Source: JBKQVT01 sp963727245 (lineage in GTDB: Bacteria > Planctomycetota > Planctomycetia > Pirellulales > Thermoguttaceae). From it: a DNA stretch of 64,000 nt. The stretch covers positions 186,001-250,000 of the forward strand of contig CAVSFO010000004.1 of NCBI GenBank assembly GCA_963727245.1, given 5' to 3'. Made by a program: the position numbers and the translations under genes. Position 1 is the stretch's first letter, and each line of letters starts with the position of its first letter. The notes under the pieces were generated by a model, which saw only the letters and a program-made list of their open reading frames with translations, had not been told where the DNA came from and ran no database searches. Positions 1 to 10,922 of this stretch are shown here, in pieces.

Positions 1-1241
1 GCCATCTTATTGGCCTCGTCGTCGCCGAGGAACTGTTCTTGCACCGGGTCCCATTTCAGCCGCCGCTGCAGGCGAAGGGTGAGGTTGACCAGGTGCGAGA
101 TGGTGACCGCCCGATGGCCGGTCTCGACGTCCGCCGCCGGTTTCTTGCGGGTGCGGATGCAGTCGAGCCAGTTTTGAATGTGCCACTTGGCCTGCCAGAG
201 AGTGGCTTGGTCGGTTTCCGCCCACTTCTTTTCCTCTTCGGCTTCGTTGACCTTCTTGAGCAGATCGGCGGCGATGCTCTTGGGGTTGGAAGAGAACTTG
301 TTGCGGTTGATCTCCAATTTTCCCTTTTCGCAAACGAACACGGCGCCCCAGGCCGGCCCGTGGTCGAGCACGAAACGGAGCGGCACGCCGTTGGCATAGC
401 GCATTTCGACCATCTTGTGCTCGTTGAGCCACATTTCCACCGGCCCGGTGGCGTCGGTGCCCAGCGCCGCTTGGATCTGGTCGACTGCATGGGCGCCCCA
501 ATTGGTGACTTGCCCGCCGGCGAAGTCGCGCCAATGTTCCCAGTTCATCCACTCGCCGTTGTACGACCGCGCGGCCCCCTGGTTGAGCCAAATGTCCCAA
601 TCCAGCCCGGCCGGCACCGGCTGGGCGGGAAACGGCTTGGCAGGAGAGGGATCGGGACCGGGGTAATTGACCGCCAGCACTTCCTTGACCTTGCCCAGGC
701 CGCCGCTGCGAACCAACTCGGAGGCGATGCAGTCCATGGCCATCGAGCGCTGCTGGGTCCCGACCTGCAAGATGCGCTGGTGCTTGCCCACCGCTTCGAC
801 CAGGATGCGTCCTTCGTGGATGTACAACGTCAAGGGCTTTTCCGCGTAGATGTCTTTTCCGGCCTGGCAGGCATGGATGCAGGGCAGCACCCGCTGGAAT
901 TCGCCGGTGGCGATGATGACCGCCTCGATGTCCTTGCGGTCCAGCACTTTCCTGTAGTCCTGGTAGATCGCCCAGTTGGCTTTCTTCTCCTTCTTGAACG
1001 CTTCGGCCCGGGGCAGATTGCAGTCGCACAGGGCGACGATCTGTCCGGCCTCGGGCGTCTGTTCGAGCAACATCCGGGCCCGCTTGCCGACGCCGATGGC
1101 GCCGATGGCAATCCGCTCGCTGGCACTCGGGCGGCCGTCCAGGCCCAGCGCCGACGCGCTGACCAGGTAGGGACAAGCGGCCGCGGCAGCAGCGACCTTG
1201 AGAAAGTCTCTCCGTTTCACATCGCATTTCCGGCCGTTCAT
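1..1241 (-). CDS. Gfo/Idh/MocA-family oxidoreductase, Tat-exported (3' end cut by window edge)
   Basis: Probable NAD(P)-dependent sugar or inositol oxidoreductase acting outside the cytoplasmic membrane. Reading from the ATG at 1241, residues 10-15 are RRDFLK, a twin-arginine signal, followed by an alanine-rich hydrophobic stretch. The Rossmann motif GAIGVG is at residues 47-52 and the family's E-K-P motif at 134-136. The frame is open to the window edge (413 codons). The last visible residues resemble the usual C-terminal region of this family, so only a short end is probably missing. Planctomycetes carry many paralogs of this family and the substrate cannot be read from sequence. The gene is divergent from the nucleotide-sugar dehydrogenase at 1628, so a functional link is only a possibility. 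Confidence 0.88.
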   Translation of the reverse strand, partial: MNGRKCDVKRRDFLKVAAAAAACPYLVSASALGLDGRPSASERIAIGAIGVGKRARMLLEQTPEAGQIVALCDCNLPRAEAFKKEKKANWAIYQDYRKVLDRKDIEAVIIATGEFQRVLPCIHACQAGKDIYAEKPLTLYIHEGRILVEAVGKHQRILQVGTQQRSMAMDCIASELVRSGGLGKVKEVLAVNYPGPDPSPAKPFPAQPVPAGLDWDIWLNQGAARSYNGEWMNWEHWRDFAGGQVTNWGAHAVDQIQAALGTDATGPVEMWLNEHKMVEMRYANGVPLRFVLDHGPAWGAVFVCEKGKLEINRNKFSSNPKSIAADLLKKVNEAEEEKKWAETDQATLWQAKWHIQNWLDCIRTRKKPAADVETGHRAVTISHLVNLTLRLQRRLKWDPVQEQFLGDDEANKM

Positions 1242-1627
1242 GGGCGTGTCTTCCTGGGAGTGGTGGGATGGCGGGGCAGGCAGGATGGTGGGCGGGAAGC
1301 GCGTAGGGCAACCGGCCTGATTTTCCCAGTATCTTCCGGAAAGCACGTGGTGTCAAGAATCCACGTTCAGGGCGCATCGCCTCCGTCGCGAGCCGGCCTG
1401 CACCGCCGTCTGCGGCCATGGCCCCCCTGGGCGCCTCTGGTCCGTAGATGCTGGCTGCGGCTGGACCCCATCTTGAATGACCCTTTGCGTGTGGTAGAAT
1501 CGGGGCCGCTGCGAACGCGGCGCGGCCGGGAATCGACCTCAGCCCCGGCACGCGGGGGGGGCGAAGCCATCCTGGCCGGACCGCGCCTTGGAACCGATCG
1601 ACAAGAAACCCATCAGGCGGCCGTTTT
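1242..1627. other. 386-bp divergent intergenic region
   Basis: No gene or repeat is recognised here. It separates the divergent oxidoreductase and nucleotide-sugar dehydrogenase genes, so promoters for both are expected, but no clear -35/-10 pair could be identified. Confidence 0.5.
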
Positions 1628-2848
1628 ATGAATTCCTCCGCTGCTTCCGCGTCCCCGGGGCAAATTGACAAGGACGGCTCGGTGGCCATCGTGGGCGGGT
1701 GCGGCCACATCGGGCTGCCCTTGGGCATGGCGCTGGCCTCCACAGGCGCCAGGGTGACGCTGGTCGACACCAACCCGGATCGCGTCCGCGCGGTGCTGGC
1801 GGGCCAGATGCCCTTTCTGGAGGAGGGCGCCGACGTCCTGCTTCCCCTGGTCCTGCGATCCGGCAACCTGACCGCCGTTTCCTCCCTGGAACGTCTGGCC
1901 GATCACGACGTCGTCGTCGTGACCATCGGCACGCCCGTGGACGAATTCCTCGATCCCAGCGTGCGCTCCTTCGACAGCGCCATCGACGCGGTGCTGCAGC
2001 ACATGCGGGACGGGCAATTGCTGGTCATGCGGAGCACCGTGTTTCCGGGCGTCACGGGGCGGCTGGGGCGTCTGGCCGCCGAGCAGGGCCGCCGCCTCGA
2101 CATCGCCTATTGCCCGGAACGCATCGCCCAAGGCTACGCGCTGGAGGAGCTGCGGCAACTGCCGCAGATCGTCAGCGGACTGACGCCCTCGGCGCTGGAG
2201 CGAAGCATCGCCCTCTTCCGCCGCATCGCCGCGCAAACCATCGAGCTGCGGCCGATCGAAGCGGAGCTGGCCAAGCTGTTCGGCAACGCCTACCGTTACC
2301 TCAGCTTTGCCATCGCCAATCAGTTCTACACGATGGCGGAGGGGCTGGGCGCCGACTATCGCCGCATCCACGACGCCATCAAGCAGAACTATCCGCGCTT
2401 GGCCGGCTTGGCGGCGCCGGGGTTTGCCGCCGGTCCCTGCCTGCTGAAGGACACCATGCAGTTGGCCGCCTTCAACCACAACAGCTTCGTGCTGGGGCAG
2501 GCGGCCATGATGGTCAACGAAGCGATGCCCTACGTCGTGGTCCAGAAGGCGAAGGCGTGCCATGACCTCGGCCACATGACGGCGGCCATCCTGGGGATGG
2601 CCTTCAAAGGCAACAACGACGATCCGCGGGATTCGCTGGCCTATAAACTCCGCAAGCTGCTGCTGCTGGAATGTCCGCGCGTGCTCTGTACCGACGAATA
2701 TATCCGCGATCCGGAATTCGTCCCCCTGGAGACCGCCTTGGGTGAAGCCGACATCTTCTTCGTCGGCGCCTGCCACGCCCGCTACCGGGGCCTGGCCATC
2801 TCGAAGCCGGTGATTGACGTTTTCGATTTTCTCGACGAGGGCAAATGA
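1628..2848 (+). CDS. UDP-glucose/UDP-ManNAc-type nucleotide sugar dehydrogenase
   Basis: Probably oxidises the C6 hydroxyl of a nucleotide sugar to a uronic acid using two NAD+, feeding surface polysaccharide synthesis. The 406-residue protein has an N-terminal Rossmann motif GGCGHIG (residues 23-29), a VTIGTPVD segment near 98-105, a central helix with KLFGNAYRYLSFAIANQ, and the catalytic cysteine at about residue 271 in the GPCLLKDT context (usual family form GGxCxPKD). Length fits the family, if slightly short. It is the first gene of a plus-strand run: its TGA overlaps the next ATG by 4 bases, so it is translationally coupled to the epimerase. Which sugar (Glc, ManNAc or GalNAc type) cannot be decided; the WecC/WbpA-like group is the closest general match. 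Confidence 0.9.
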   Translation: MNSSAASASPGQIDKDGSVAIVGGCGHIGLPLGMALASTGARVTLVDTNPDRVRAVLAGQMPFLEEGADVLLPLVLRSGNLTAVSSLERLADHDVVVVTIGTPVDEFLDPSVRSFDSAIDAVLQHMRDGQLLVMRSTVFPGVTGRLGRLAAEQGRRLDIAYCPERIAQGYALEELRQLPQIVSGLTPSALERSIALFRRIAAQTIELRPIEAELAKLFGNAYRYLSFAIANQFYTMAEGLGADYRRIHDAIKQNYPRLAGLAAPGFAAGPCLLKDTMQLAAFNHNSFVLGQAAMMVNEAMPYVVVQKAKACHDLGHMTAAILGMAFKGNNDDPRDSLAYKLRKLLLLECPRVLCTDEYIRDPEFVPLETALGEADIFFVGACHARYRGLAISKPVIDVFDFLDEGK

Positions 2849-3878
2849 TGAAAATTCTGGTCACCGGGGCCGCCGGCTTCATCGGCGGCTACCTCGTCGA
2901 GGAACTGCTGGCCCAAGGCCATGACGTCATCGGGCTGGACAACTTCTCCAAGTACGGCGAGCTGCGTCAGGCCAGCCAGGACAATCTTCGCTATCGCCTG
3001 GTGAGCGGCGACGCCAAGGACGCCGGCCTGCTGAAGGACCTGCTGGCCGACTGCGACCATCTGGTGGCGGGGGCCGCCATGATCGGCGGCATCAGCTACT
3101 TCCACCAACTGGCCTACGACCTGCTGGCCGAGAACGAGCGCATTTCCGCCGCCACCTTCGATGCGGCCATTTGGGCCCACCGCCACGCCCGCCTGAAAAA
3201 GATCACGGCGCTCTCCTCCTCGATGGTATTCGAGAACGCCCGGGTCTTTCCCACCGCCGAGTCGCACCGCAGCGACTGCCCGCCCCCCTCGTCGACCTAT
3301 GGATTCCAGAAGCTGGCGGTCGAATACTTCGCCCAGGGCGCGCACGAGCAATACGGCCTTCCCTACACCATCGCCCGGCCGTTCAATTGCGTCGGCATCG
3401 GCGAGCACCGCGCCTGTCCGACCAGGAGATCCTCTCCGGCAACGTGAAACTGGCGATGAGCCACGTCGTGCCGGACCTGGTGCAGAAGGTGCTCAAGGGC
3501 CAGGACCCCCTGCACATCCTCGGCAGCGGCCGGCAGTTGCGCCACTACACGTACGGCGGGGACCTGGCCAAGGGGATCGCGGCCTGCATCTTCCAGGAAA
3601 AGGCGACGCTCGAGGATTTCAACCTCTCCACTCCGCAGAGCACGACGGTCCTGGACCTGGCCAAGCTGATCTGGGCGAAAGTGCACGGCGAGACGCCGAA
3701 CGCCCCGCCCTTCCGCTTCGTGTCCGATCCGCCCTATCCTTACGACGTGCAGAAGCGGATTCCCAACGTCCGCAAGGCCCGCGATCTGCTCGGCTTCGAG
3801 GCCGACACGTCGCTGGACGAGGTGCTCGACGAAGTCATTCCCTGGATCCGTCAGGAGGTTGCCGCCGGCCGGATTTAA
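2845..3878 (+). CDS. NAD-dependent epimerase/dehydratase (SDR), frame break near 3413
   Basis: Extended short-chain dehydrogenase acting on a nucleotide sugar. The N-terminal half (2845 to about 3413) has the glycine-rich GAAGFIG motif at residues 8-14, an SSSM segment near 124-127 and the catalytic Y152-x3-K156. The rest of the protein, including the GSGRQLRHYTYGGDLAKGI segment typical of sugar epimerases, continues in another frame to 3878. The change of frame falls in the run around 3411-3416, where one extra C would join the halves into about 345 residues, the normal family size. A sequence error or a recent mutation are both possible. It overlaps the upstream dehydrogenase by 4 bases and is followed 16 bases later by the GT2 gene, consistent with one operon. 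Confidence 0.87.
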
Positions 3879-3894
3879 GCGCGGGAGCCCCACC

Positions 3895-4674
3895 ATGTCA
3901 AGCGATGAGCGACACACGAGCCTCTCGACCGCTTCGGCGCCGCTGGCCGAACTGGCGTACTCGGTGGTCGTGCCCGTGTACAACGAGGCGGAGAACATCG
4001 TGCTGTTCTGCCGCAAGGCCGTGGCCGAGCTGCCGCCGGGGTTCGAGTTGCTGGTCTGCTACGACTTCGACGCCGACGCGACCCTGCCCGCGCTGGCCGC
4101 CATGCCGCCCGGCGAGAAGCCCGCCGCCGTGCGGTTGGTGCGCAACGACCTGGGGCCGGGGGTGCGCTATGCGATCGAGGCGGGCATGCGTGCGGCGCGG
4201 GCCCCCGTGGTCGTCGTCATGATGGTCGATCTGGCCGACGATTTCTCCAAGGTCGGCGAGATGGTCCAACTGGCCCGGCAGTCGGCCGACGTCGTCTGCG
4301 CCAGCCGCTACATGAAAGGCGGGCGGCAGGTGGGCGGGCCGTGGCTGAAGGGTCTGCTCAGCCGCATGGCCGGACTGACGCTGCACTGGCTCTCGGGCCT
4401 GCCTACCCACGACCCCACCAACAGCTTCAAGGCCTATCGCCGCGACTTCCTCCAGCGCACCACCATCGAGAGCACGGCGGGGTTCTGCCTGGGACTGGAG
4501 CTGACCGTCAAGGCCCACTTCAACGGCGGCGTCGTGCGCGAGGTGCCGGCCACCTGGTGCGACCGGGCGGCCGGCCGCAGCCGCTTCAAACTCTTTGCCT
4601 GGCTTCCCCACTACCTGCACTGGTATTTTTGGGCGCTGCGACGCCGTTTTCAGCGTGGAGGCCCAAAACCATGA
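3895..4674 (+). CDS. GT2 glycosyltransferase, dolichol-phosphate mannose synthase-like
   Basis: Probably transfers a sugar from a nucleotide donor to a polyprenyl phosphate on the inner membrane face. The 259-residue protein begins its GT-A fold with VVPVYNEAEN (residues 25-34) and has an acidic motif MVDLADD (111-116) in the place of the metal-binding DxD. It has no transmembrane segments, as in the soluble DPM1 type. The ATG at 3895 was chosen because a GGGAG sequence lies about 8 bases upstream; an in-frame ATG at 3859 lies inside the epimerase gene. The stop overlaps the start of the membrane glycosyltransferase at 4671 (ATGA). The context suggests it supplies the lipid-linked sugar used by the GT-C enzymes downstream; this is inference. 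Confidence 0.88.
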   Translation: MSSDERHTSLSTASAPLAELAYSVVVPVYNEAENIVLFCRKAVAELPPGFELLVCYDFDADATLPALAAMPPGEKPAAVRLVRNDLGPGVRYAIEAGMRAARAPVVVVMMVDLADDFSKVGEMVQLARQSADVVCASRYMKGGRQVGGPWLKGLLSRMAGLTLHWLSGLPTHDPTNSFKAYRRDFLQRTTIESTAGFCLGLELTVKAHFNGGVVREVPATWCDRAAGRSRFKLFAWLPHYLHWYFWALRRRFQRGGPKP

Positions 4675-7600
4675 GCGAGCAACAGAAAGGCCAGCCGGCT
4701 GATCTTCACCTTGCCGAGAGCGCAGGCTCTGGCGCCGGCAACCCGCAAGGCAGTGCCAAGATGACGCCGCCGCTGGGCGGCCTCCAGGGCGCCGATCAGT
4801 CGCTCCGCCAGGCCGTGAGCCTTTGTGCGACGGTGCTCCCGGACGATCAGCAGAACGCCGCCGGGGTCGAGCGCGAGGTTCGCCGCCTGATGGACGGGAT
4901 CCTTGCCGACTTGCACGAAAACCCGCAGGCGTTCGGCGTGGCGGCGCCTGCCGCCGGCGCGCCGACGACAACTGGCCAGCGGCTGCTTGCGCTGCTGCGG
5001 ACGCCGATCGGGCCGCGCTGGGCGCAGTCGTGGGCCTGGCCGGTCTTTGTTGCCTGTGCACTGTATAACCTCTATGGGTCCAGCATCGGTTGGAGCCGGC
5101 CCATCCTCGATGCGCACGGTTTCCGTCAAACCCAGACCGCGATCAACGTCTACTACATGCTGCGGGGGTCGCCGCGCCTGTTTTACGAAGACCCCGTGCT
5201 CGGTCCGCCCTGGGCAAGTCCCATCGAGTTTCCCATCTTTCAATGGATCGTCGCCGCGATTGCCGCGACCTTCGGGACGCCCTTGGATCAGACCGGCCGT
5301 TTTGTGAGCCTGCTCTTTTTCTGGTCGGCCCTGCTGGTCGCCTACCGCCTGCTGCGATCGCTGGGCTTGTCGTCGCGCATCGCCTGGTGGTCGTTTCGAT
5401 CCTGCTGGTGAGCCCGCATTATATCTTCTGGTCGCGAACCTTCATGATTGAAACGACCGCCGTGTTGCTCGGCATGGCGTGCCTGGCGTTCGTCGTCACT
5501 TACGAAGAGAAAAGGCAGGCGCGATGGCTCGTCCTGGCCTCGGTCTTCGCCGTCCTGGCGGCGCTGGCGAAGGTGACCACGTTTGCCACCTTCCTGGCGG
5601 CCGCGTGGCTGGCGGTCGCCTGCTTTCGCCTCGCCGACTGGAAGCAGCGCCGCTGGGCGCCGACCCTGCTGACGCTGGCCGCGGTGACGCTGCCGGCAGT
5701 CGTCGCCGTCGCCTGGTGGACTCACGTCACGGACCTGGTCAAGGCGGCCAACCCGCTGGGCGTGCAGAACACCTCGGCAGGCGCCCAGGCCTGGGTCTTC
5801 GGCACCGTCGCGCAACGCTTGACGGCGGAAACCTGGTTGGTGATTTTCGGGCGGGTCGTGCGGTTCGAGTATCCGTTCTGGTTGCTGCTGGCGTGCGTCA
5901 TCTGTCTGATCGTCGCCCGGCGGCGCTGGCTGGCCGCCGGCGCCTGCTTGCTCTTGTATCTTACCGCTCCGCTGGCATTCACCAATCTGCATTTCGTTCA
6001 TACGTATTATGCCTGCGCGAACCTGATATTTCTCATCGTGGCATTGGCTTTATGCGTGGTAGCCCTGTTGGAGCGGACCGGCTGGCGCTGACTGGTTGGG
6101 AGTCGCGGCGCTGGTGGCCGCGATCGGCGCCTCCGTCTACAGCCATCAGACGATGTACGCGCAGTTGCAGCAATCCAGCGGCTGGCCGACGATCGCCGCC
6201 GCCAAGGCCGTCGAGCGCATCACGGAACCCAGTGACGTGATGTTGGGCTGCGGGTTCGACTGGTCGCCGGAGATTCCCTATTACGCCGGCCGCCGCGCCC
6301 TGATGTTTCCCAACTCGGCGACCGACGAGGCCATGGCGCAGGAGTTCCGGGCATTGGAGAAGTACAAGATCGGCGCGGCCGTGGTCTGTTTCGAGCCCAG
6401 TTTGTGGGAAGGCGATTACGCCAAGCGTTTCCGCGCTGCCCTGACCGAGAATCTGCGGCGGCACGGCTTGAGCCGGTTTCCGAGCTGCTCGATCGGCCCG
6501 CTTTCCGCGTTTCCCGCGGCCCGCTACGAAAGGGCCTGCCGGGCCTTGTTCGACGGCAAGCAACGCCGGGGAAAGGGCCAGATGGCCGAGGCGATTGCGG
6601 CCCTGGACGAGGCGATCGCAGGTCTGCCCCGCGAGCCCGAGCCGTATTTGCAGCGGGGCCTCTGCCGGGTCTCCAGCGGGCAAAACGACGCCGGCCTGCA
6701 GGACTGCGAAACTGCCATGCGCTTGAGCCCCGTCGAGCTGTTCCTGTATTTTCCCTGCGCAGGCATACTTCACGGCAGCCCGAAGCAAGGCCGCCACTCC
6801 CAGCAATCGCGCGTGCGTGGTTGGAGCGCAGCCTGTCGATCTTGAACACCCTGGCCGGCGTCAGCGACGATCCCGTGGTCGCGCAATTCCGCTCTGCCGT
6901 CTATGACGCCATGGGCCGGGCGGCAGAGGCCGGCGCCCGGCGCCGAAAAGCGCCGACGACTTCTGCCGCCGGGGCATGGCTCTGGCCCAAAAGGGCGACC
7001 TGGACCAGGCCATCGCCGATTTTACCGAGGCCATCCGGCTCGATCCGAGCGCCGCCGGGGCCTACGGCTGCCGGGGCGTCGTGTACGCCACTCAAAACGA
7101 AGTCGATCCGGCCATCGCCGACTTTACCGAGGCCATCCGGCTCGATCCGAAGGACGCCCGGGCCTACAGCAACCGCGGCGACGCGTACGCTTCCAAGGGC
7201 GAGTTCGCCAAGGCCATCGCCGACCAGAACGAAGTCCTCCGGCTGGACCCGAAATTTGCCAAGGCGTACAACGATCGGGGTTTCGCCTATGCGGCCACGG
7301 GCAAGTTCGGCCAGGCCATCGCCGACTACGCCGAAGTCATCCGGCTGGATCCGAAAAATGCCGCCGCCTACAGCAACCGGGGCTTCGCCTATGCGCGAAT
7401 CGGCAACGTCGACCAGGCCATTGCCGACTTCAGCGCGGCGATCACGCTGGACCCGAAATATACCCTGGCCTACGATAATCGGGGCTTTGCCGAGGCGTCC
7501 CAAGGCAAGTTCGACCGCGCCATCGCCGACTATAGCGAAGCCCTCCGGCTGAACCCGAACTTCGCTCAGTCGTATAGCAACCGGGGCAATTCCTATACGG

Positions 7601-7974
7601 CCGTCCGCAAGTTCGACCGTGCCATCGCCGACTATAGCGAAGCCATCCGGCTGAACCCGAACGTCAGCGAGGTGTACTACAACCGGGGCTGCGCCTATTC
7701 GCAGCAAGGCAGCTCCGAGCAGGCGATCGCCGACTTCAGCGCGGCGATCCGGCTGGACCCGAAACTCGCCAAGGCCTACAACAACCGGGGCTTCGCCTAC
7801 GTGCTCAAGGGCAATTTCGACCAGGGCATCGCCGACTTGAACGAAGCCATCCGCCTGGCCCCGACGTCGCCTTACGCCTACAACAACCGCGGCACGGCCT
7901 ATAAGAAAATGGGCCAGCCGGACAAGGCCAAACAGGACTTCGCCAAGGCCAAGCAACTGGAGCACAAGCCGTAA
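4671..7974 (+). CDS. GT39-like membrane glycosyltransferase with ten-TPR C-terminal tail, four frame breaks
   Basis: GT-C-fold enzyme expected to move a sugar from a polyprenyl-phosphate donor to an acceptor at the outer membrane face. After a cytoplasmic N-terminal stretch of about 115 residues come several hydrophobic segments and the GT39-type motif HGFRQTQTA, followed by a loop with YEDPVLGPPW. The C-terminal third (6976-7974) holds ten 34-residue TPR units with the pattern AIADFTEAIRLDP, ending in the cap KAKQDFAKAKQLEHKP. The reading frame changes near 5390, 6088, 6775 and 6950. Each segment reads as sensible membrane or TPR protein, so the breaks probably reflect single-base indels. 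Read through, the product would be about 1,100 residues. It is the first of four neighbours built on the same plan. The TPR tail is unusual for a GT39 enzyme and probably mediates protein contacts. Confidence 0.78.
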
Positions 7975-7997
7975 GGATCGGGGAATCAACAAGTGTC

Positions 7998-8041
7998 GCC
8001 TTTCGCTCCGCGAAAGTGGCGGCTTTCGCGGAGCGAAAGGC
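7998..8041. repeat. Perfect 19-bp inverted repeat with 6-base loop
   Basis: Arms 7998-8016 (GCCTTTCGCTCCGCGAAAG) and 8023-8041 are perfect reverse complements around the loop TGGCGG. It fills most of the 79-bp gap between two TPR-tailed glycosyltransferase genes. There is no T-run after it, so it is not a typical intrinsic terminator, although a strong hairpin would form in RNA. Confidence 0.9.
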
Positions 8042-8053
8042 AACAAAGTCGTC

Positions 8054-10581
8054 ATGGCCAAGTCTGGCAAAAAAACGCGAAACGCAAATGTCGGAGCGGC
8101 CCCACGGCTCGCGGCTCGACTTTCCGCCGCCGCGGCGGCCGCGATGCGGCGGGCCAGACCCTACGTCCTGCCGGCGGCGATCGCGCTGGGCCTGATCGTC
8201 TACGTGGGCGTCGGCTTTAACAACGAGCAGCACTTCTGCGACGTTAACACGGACCCTCCCCAACTGATGGGAGACGCCGCCAATGCCTACACGCCGACCC
8301 TGAACAACGCGCTGGAAGGGAAGGATCCCTATGCGGTCCGCGAGGCCGTTCGGGGATCGTTCATGTATCCGCCGCCGATGCTGGTGGTGATCGAGTCATT
8401 CCACTGCATTTCGAGCTTCTTCCGGCCGATCGCCGCCTATATGGCAGTGAACATTGCCTTGATGGTCATCATGGTCTATGGCGTCGGCAGGTACTACGGG
8501 CACTCTTTGGAGCGGAGCTGGTTCCTGTTTCCGCTGGCCCTGGGATTCACTCCCTTCGTGATGAGCCTTCAAACCGGACAGATCAACGTCGTTACCGAGT
8601 TCGGCATTTTTTTGGCGTTCGTTGCCGAGACCGCTTTTCCCGTCGTCGCCGGGGCCGGGCTGGCCCTGGCGATCTGCACCAAGGTGACGCCGGTGGCGCT
8701 GCTGGGCTATTACCTGGTGAACAAGCGCTACAAAGCCATCGCGGCCACGCTGGCCGCGGTGGCGGTGCTGTGTGCGATTGCGGCGGTGCGCTACGGCTGG
8801 GCCCCGTTCGTCACCTACGCCCGGCTCTTCCCCAGCATACCCCGCCTCTATTACCCGGCCCGCTTCGGCGGCAGCTCGCTGGTCGCGGGACTTGACGTTG
8901 AGGAGTCGGCGGCGCACGGCGTGCAGACGGCCCTGACGATTTACGTCGCGGCGATCGTGCTGCTGACGGCCGTTTGCACGTTCATCACGAAGCGGCGGGA
9001 ACCGCTGTTCATCGTGGTTTGCCTGGCGGCGATACTTGCCCCCAACTACGTGGCGTATCCCCACTTTGTCTTCTTCGTGGTGCCGCTGCTGGTCTGGATG
9101 GCGTGGAGCAATTTCCCGCGCCGGTGGTGCTGTGGTGTTGCGGGGGACTGGCCCTCATCCAGGCGTGTGGAATCAAGCAGGTATTTCTGCTCGGATCTGA
9201 GATGGAGATGGAAACCACACTCTACATCCACGCCTTCGGGCAGGCGTCGATGTTGCTCCTGCTGCTGTGGGAAGGTTACCAGGTCTGCGGGCGGTTCGGC
9301 CGGGGAAAGGCCCTGGCAATCAGCCTTGCCGGGCTTGCCGCGATGGGGCTCCTCCTGGTGGCCGTTTTTTCAGGTTACGGGAGGGCCGGGCACGCGGCCC
9401 TGGAACGTGGCGACGTGGCGAGCCGCAAGGGGAACCGCGAGCTGGCCCTTGCGGAATACACGGAAGCCATCCGGCTCGATCCGAACTATGCCAGGGCCTA
9501 TGAAAACCGGGCCCGTGCCTATCGCGACAAGCACGATCCGGACAAGGCCATCAGCGACTGCACAAAGGCGATCCAGCTCGACCCTAAAAACGCCGGGACG
9601 TATTTCCTCCGCGGCCTTTTTTTTGAAACCGGGGGCGATTTGGATAAGGCCATTGCCGACTTTACCGAGGCGATTCGACTCGATCCGACAACCCCCGAGG
9701 AGTTTCGTCGCCCCCGCTGCGTTGCCCCCGAGGCGTACTATAAGCGCGGCACTGCCTACGCCTCGCAGGGCCAGTTGGTCAGGGCCGCCGCCGATTTTAC
9801 CGAGGCCATCCGCTTCACCCCGCAGGACGTTCGGAACGTACCACGTGAGCACGGCCGGCAACCAAGCCGCGATGTACAGGCGCGGGGCATGGTCTACGCC
9901 CGAGAGGGCGACCTCGGCAGGACCATCGCCGACTTAACCGAAGCCATCCGGGTCGATCCGAACGGCGCCGCGGCCTACGCTAACCGGGGCGTCGCCTACG
10001 CCGGCAAAAACGAACTCGACAAGGCCATCGCCGACTTTACCGAGGCCATCCGGCTCAATCCGAGGGACCCTACGGCCTACCGCAACCGCGGCGCGGCTTA
10101 CGAAGCTGCGGAGGAGTTCGACAAGGCCATCGCCGACCAAGGCGAAGTCATCCGGCTGGACCCGAAATCTGCCAAGGCCTACGACAATCGAGGCTCCGAC
10201 TATGCCCGTCGAGGCAGCCCCGACCAGGCGATCGCCGACTTCAGCGCCGCGATCGCGCTGGACCCGAAATATGCCGACGCCTACAACAACCGGGGCTTCG
10301 CCTATGCGGTCAAGGGCAATCTCAACCAGGCCATCGCCGACTTGAGCGAGGCGATCCGACTGGACCCGGGATTCGCTCGGGCCTACAACAATCGGGGCTT
10401 TGTCTATACGGGCAAGGGCGATTTCGACCGGGCGATTGCCGACTTGAGCCAAGCCATCCGGCTGGACCCGGGACTGGCCGACGCCTACAACAACCGCGGC
10501 AGGGCCTATAAGAAATTGGGCCAGCGGGACAAGGCCAAACAGGACTTCGCCAAGGCGAAGCAACTGCAGCACAAGCCGTAA
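8054..10581 (+). CDS. GT87-like (DUF2029) membrane glycosyltransferase with eleven-TPR tail, frame break near 9117
   Basis: Polyprenyl-phosphate-dependent mannosyltransferase-like protein of the GT87 family, judged by the F-x-YPPP motif (FMYPPP) near residue 98 after the first membrane helix, the LNNALEGKDPY segment before it, and about ten hydrophobic segments. The membrane part runs from 8054 to about 9117 in one frame and continues in another from WSNF-APVVLWCCGG. Comparison with the paralog at 12848 shows that one base is missing here relative to that copy. The rest encodes two more membrane helices and about eleven TPR units (two with extra inserts), ending KAKQDFAKAKQLQHKP. Read through, the protein has about 840 residues. 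The donor and acceptor are unknown. Confidence 0.82.
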
Positions 10582-10597
10582 TACTACGGCGCTAAGT

Positions 10598-10922
10598 ACA
10601 CCACGGAGACACGGAGTTCACGGAGTGCAAAAGCAAAGGTATCCATGGGTTGCGGATGATCTTCCGTCAGAATCGGGTAGCCATGCCGTGTTCTGCCCTT
10701 TTTTTGCCTTCTCCGTCTCCGTGGTCAACTTCCGTCGGCGCTGCCTTCCCGGTTTGGCCCGTGTTTGAACTCGGTGGGCCGCCCTCGTCCTCAATCCCAC
10801 CGGGGCTGCGCGGACGTTTGCGAAACGAAACCCCGTCGGGGTTTTGGATTTCTCGCCGTGCGGAGCCCAGGGTAGCCGCTGCGCGGCAACCCCGGGCTAT
10901 GCTCTTTCGCCCCTGCGGGGCG
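10598..10922. repeat. Intergenic repeat cluster with several short palindromes
   Basis: The 10582-10966 stretch has no convincing gene of its own, although the FAD gene's open frame runs into it. It holds ACCACGGAGACACGG at 10598 with an imperfect inverted partner near 10714-10728, a CCCCGTCGGGG palindrome at 10831-10841, an imperfect inverted repeat with AGCCCAGGGT and ACCCCGGGCT arms at 10864-10898, and CGCCCC-TGC-GGGGCG at 10908-10922. A doubled 9-mer follows at about 10928-10948. It looks like a pile-up of dispersed repeats. Confidence 0.7.

Noticed and set aside
7998..8041. Intrinsic terminator
   Set aside because: Strong hairpin but no following T-run on either strand.
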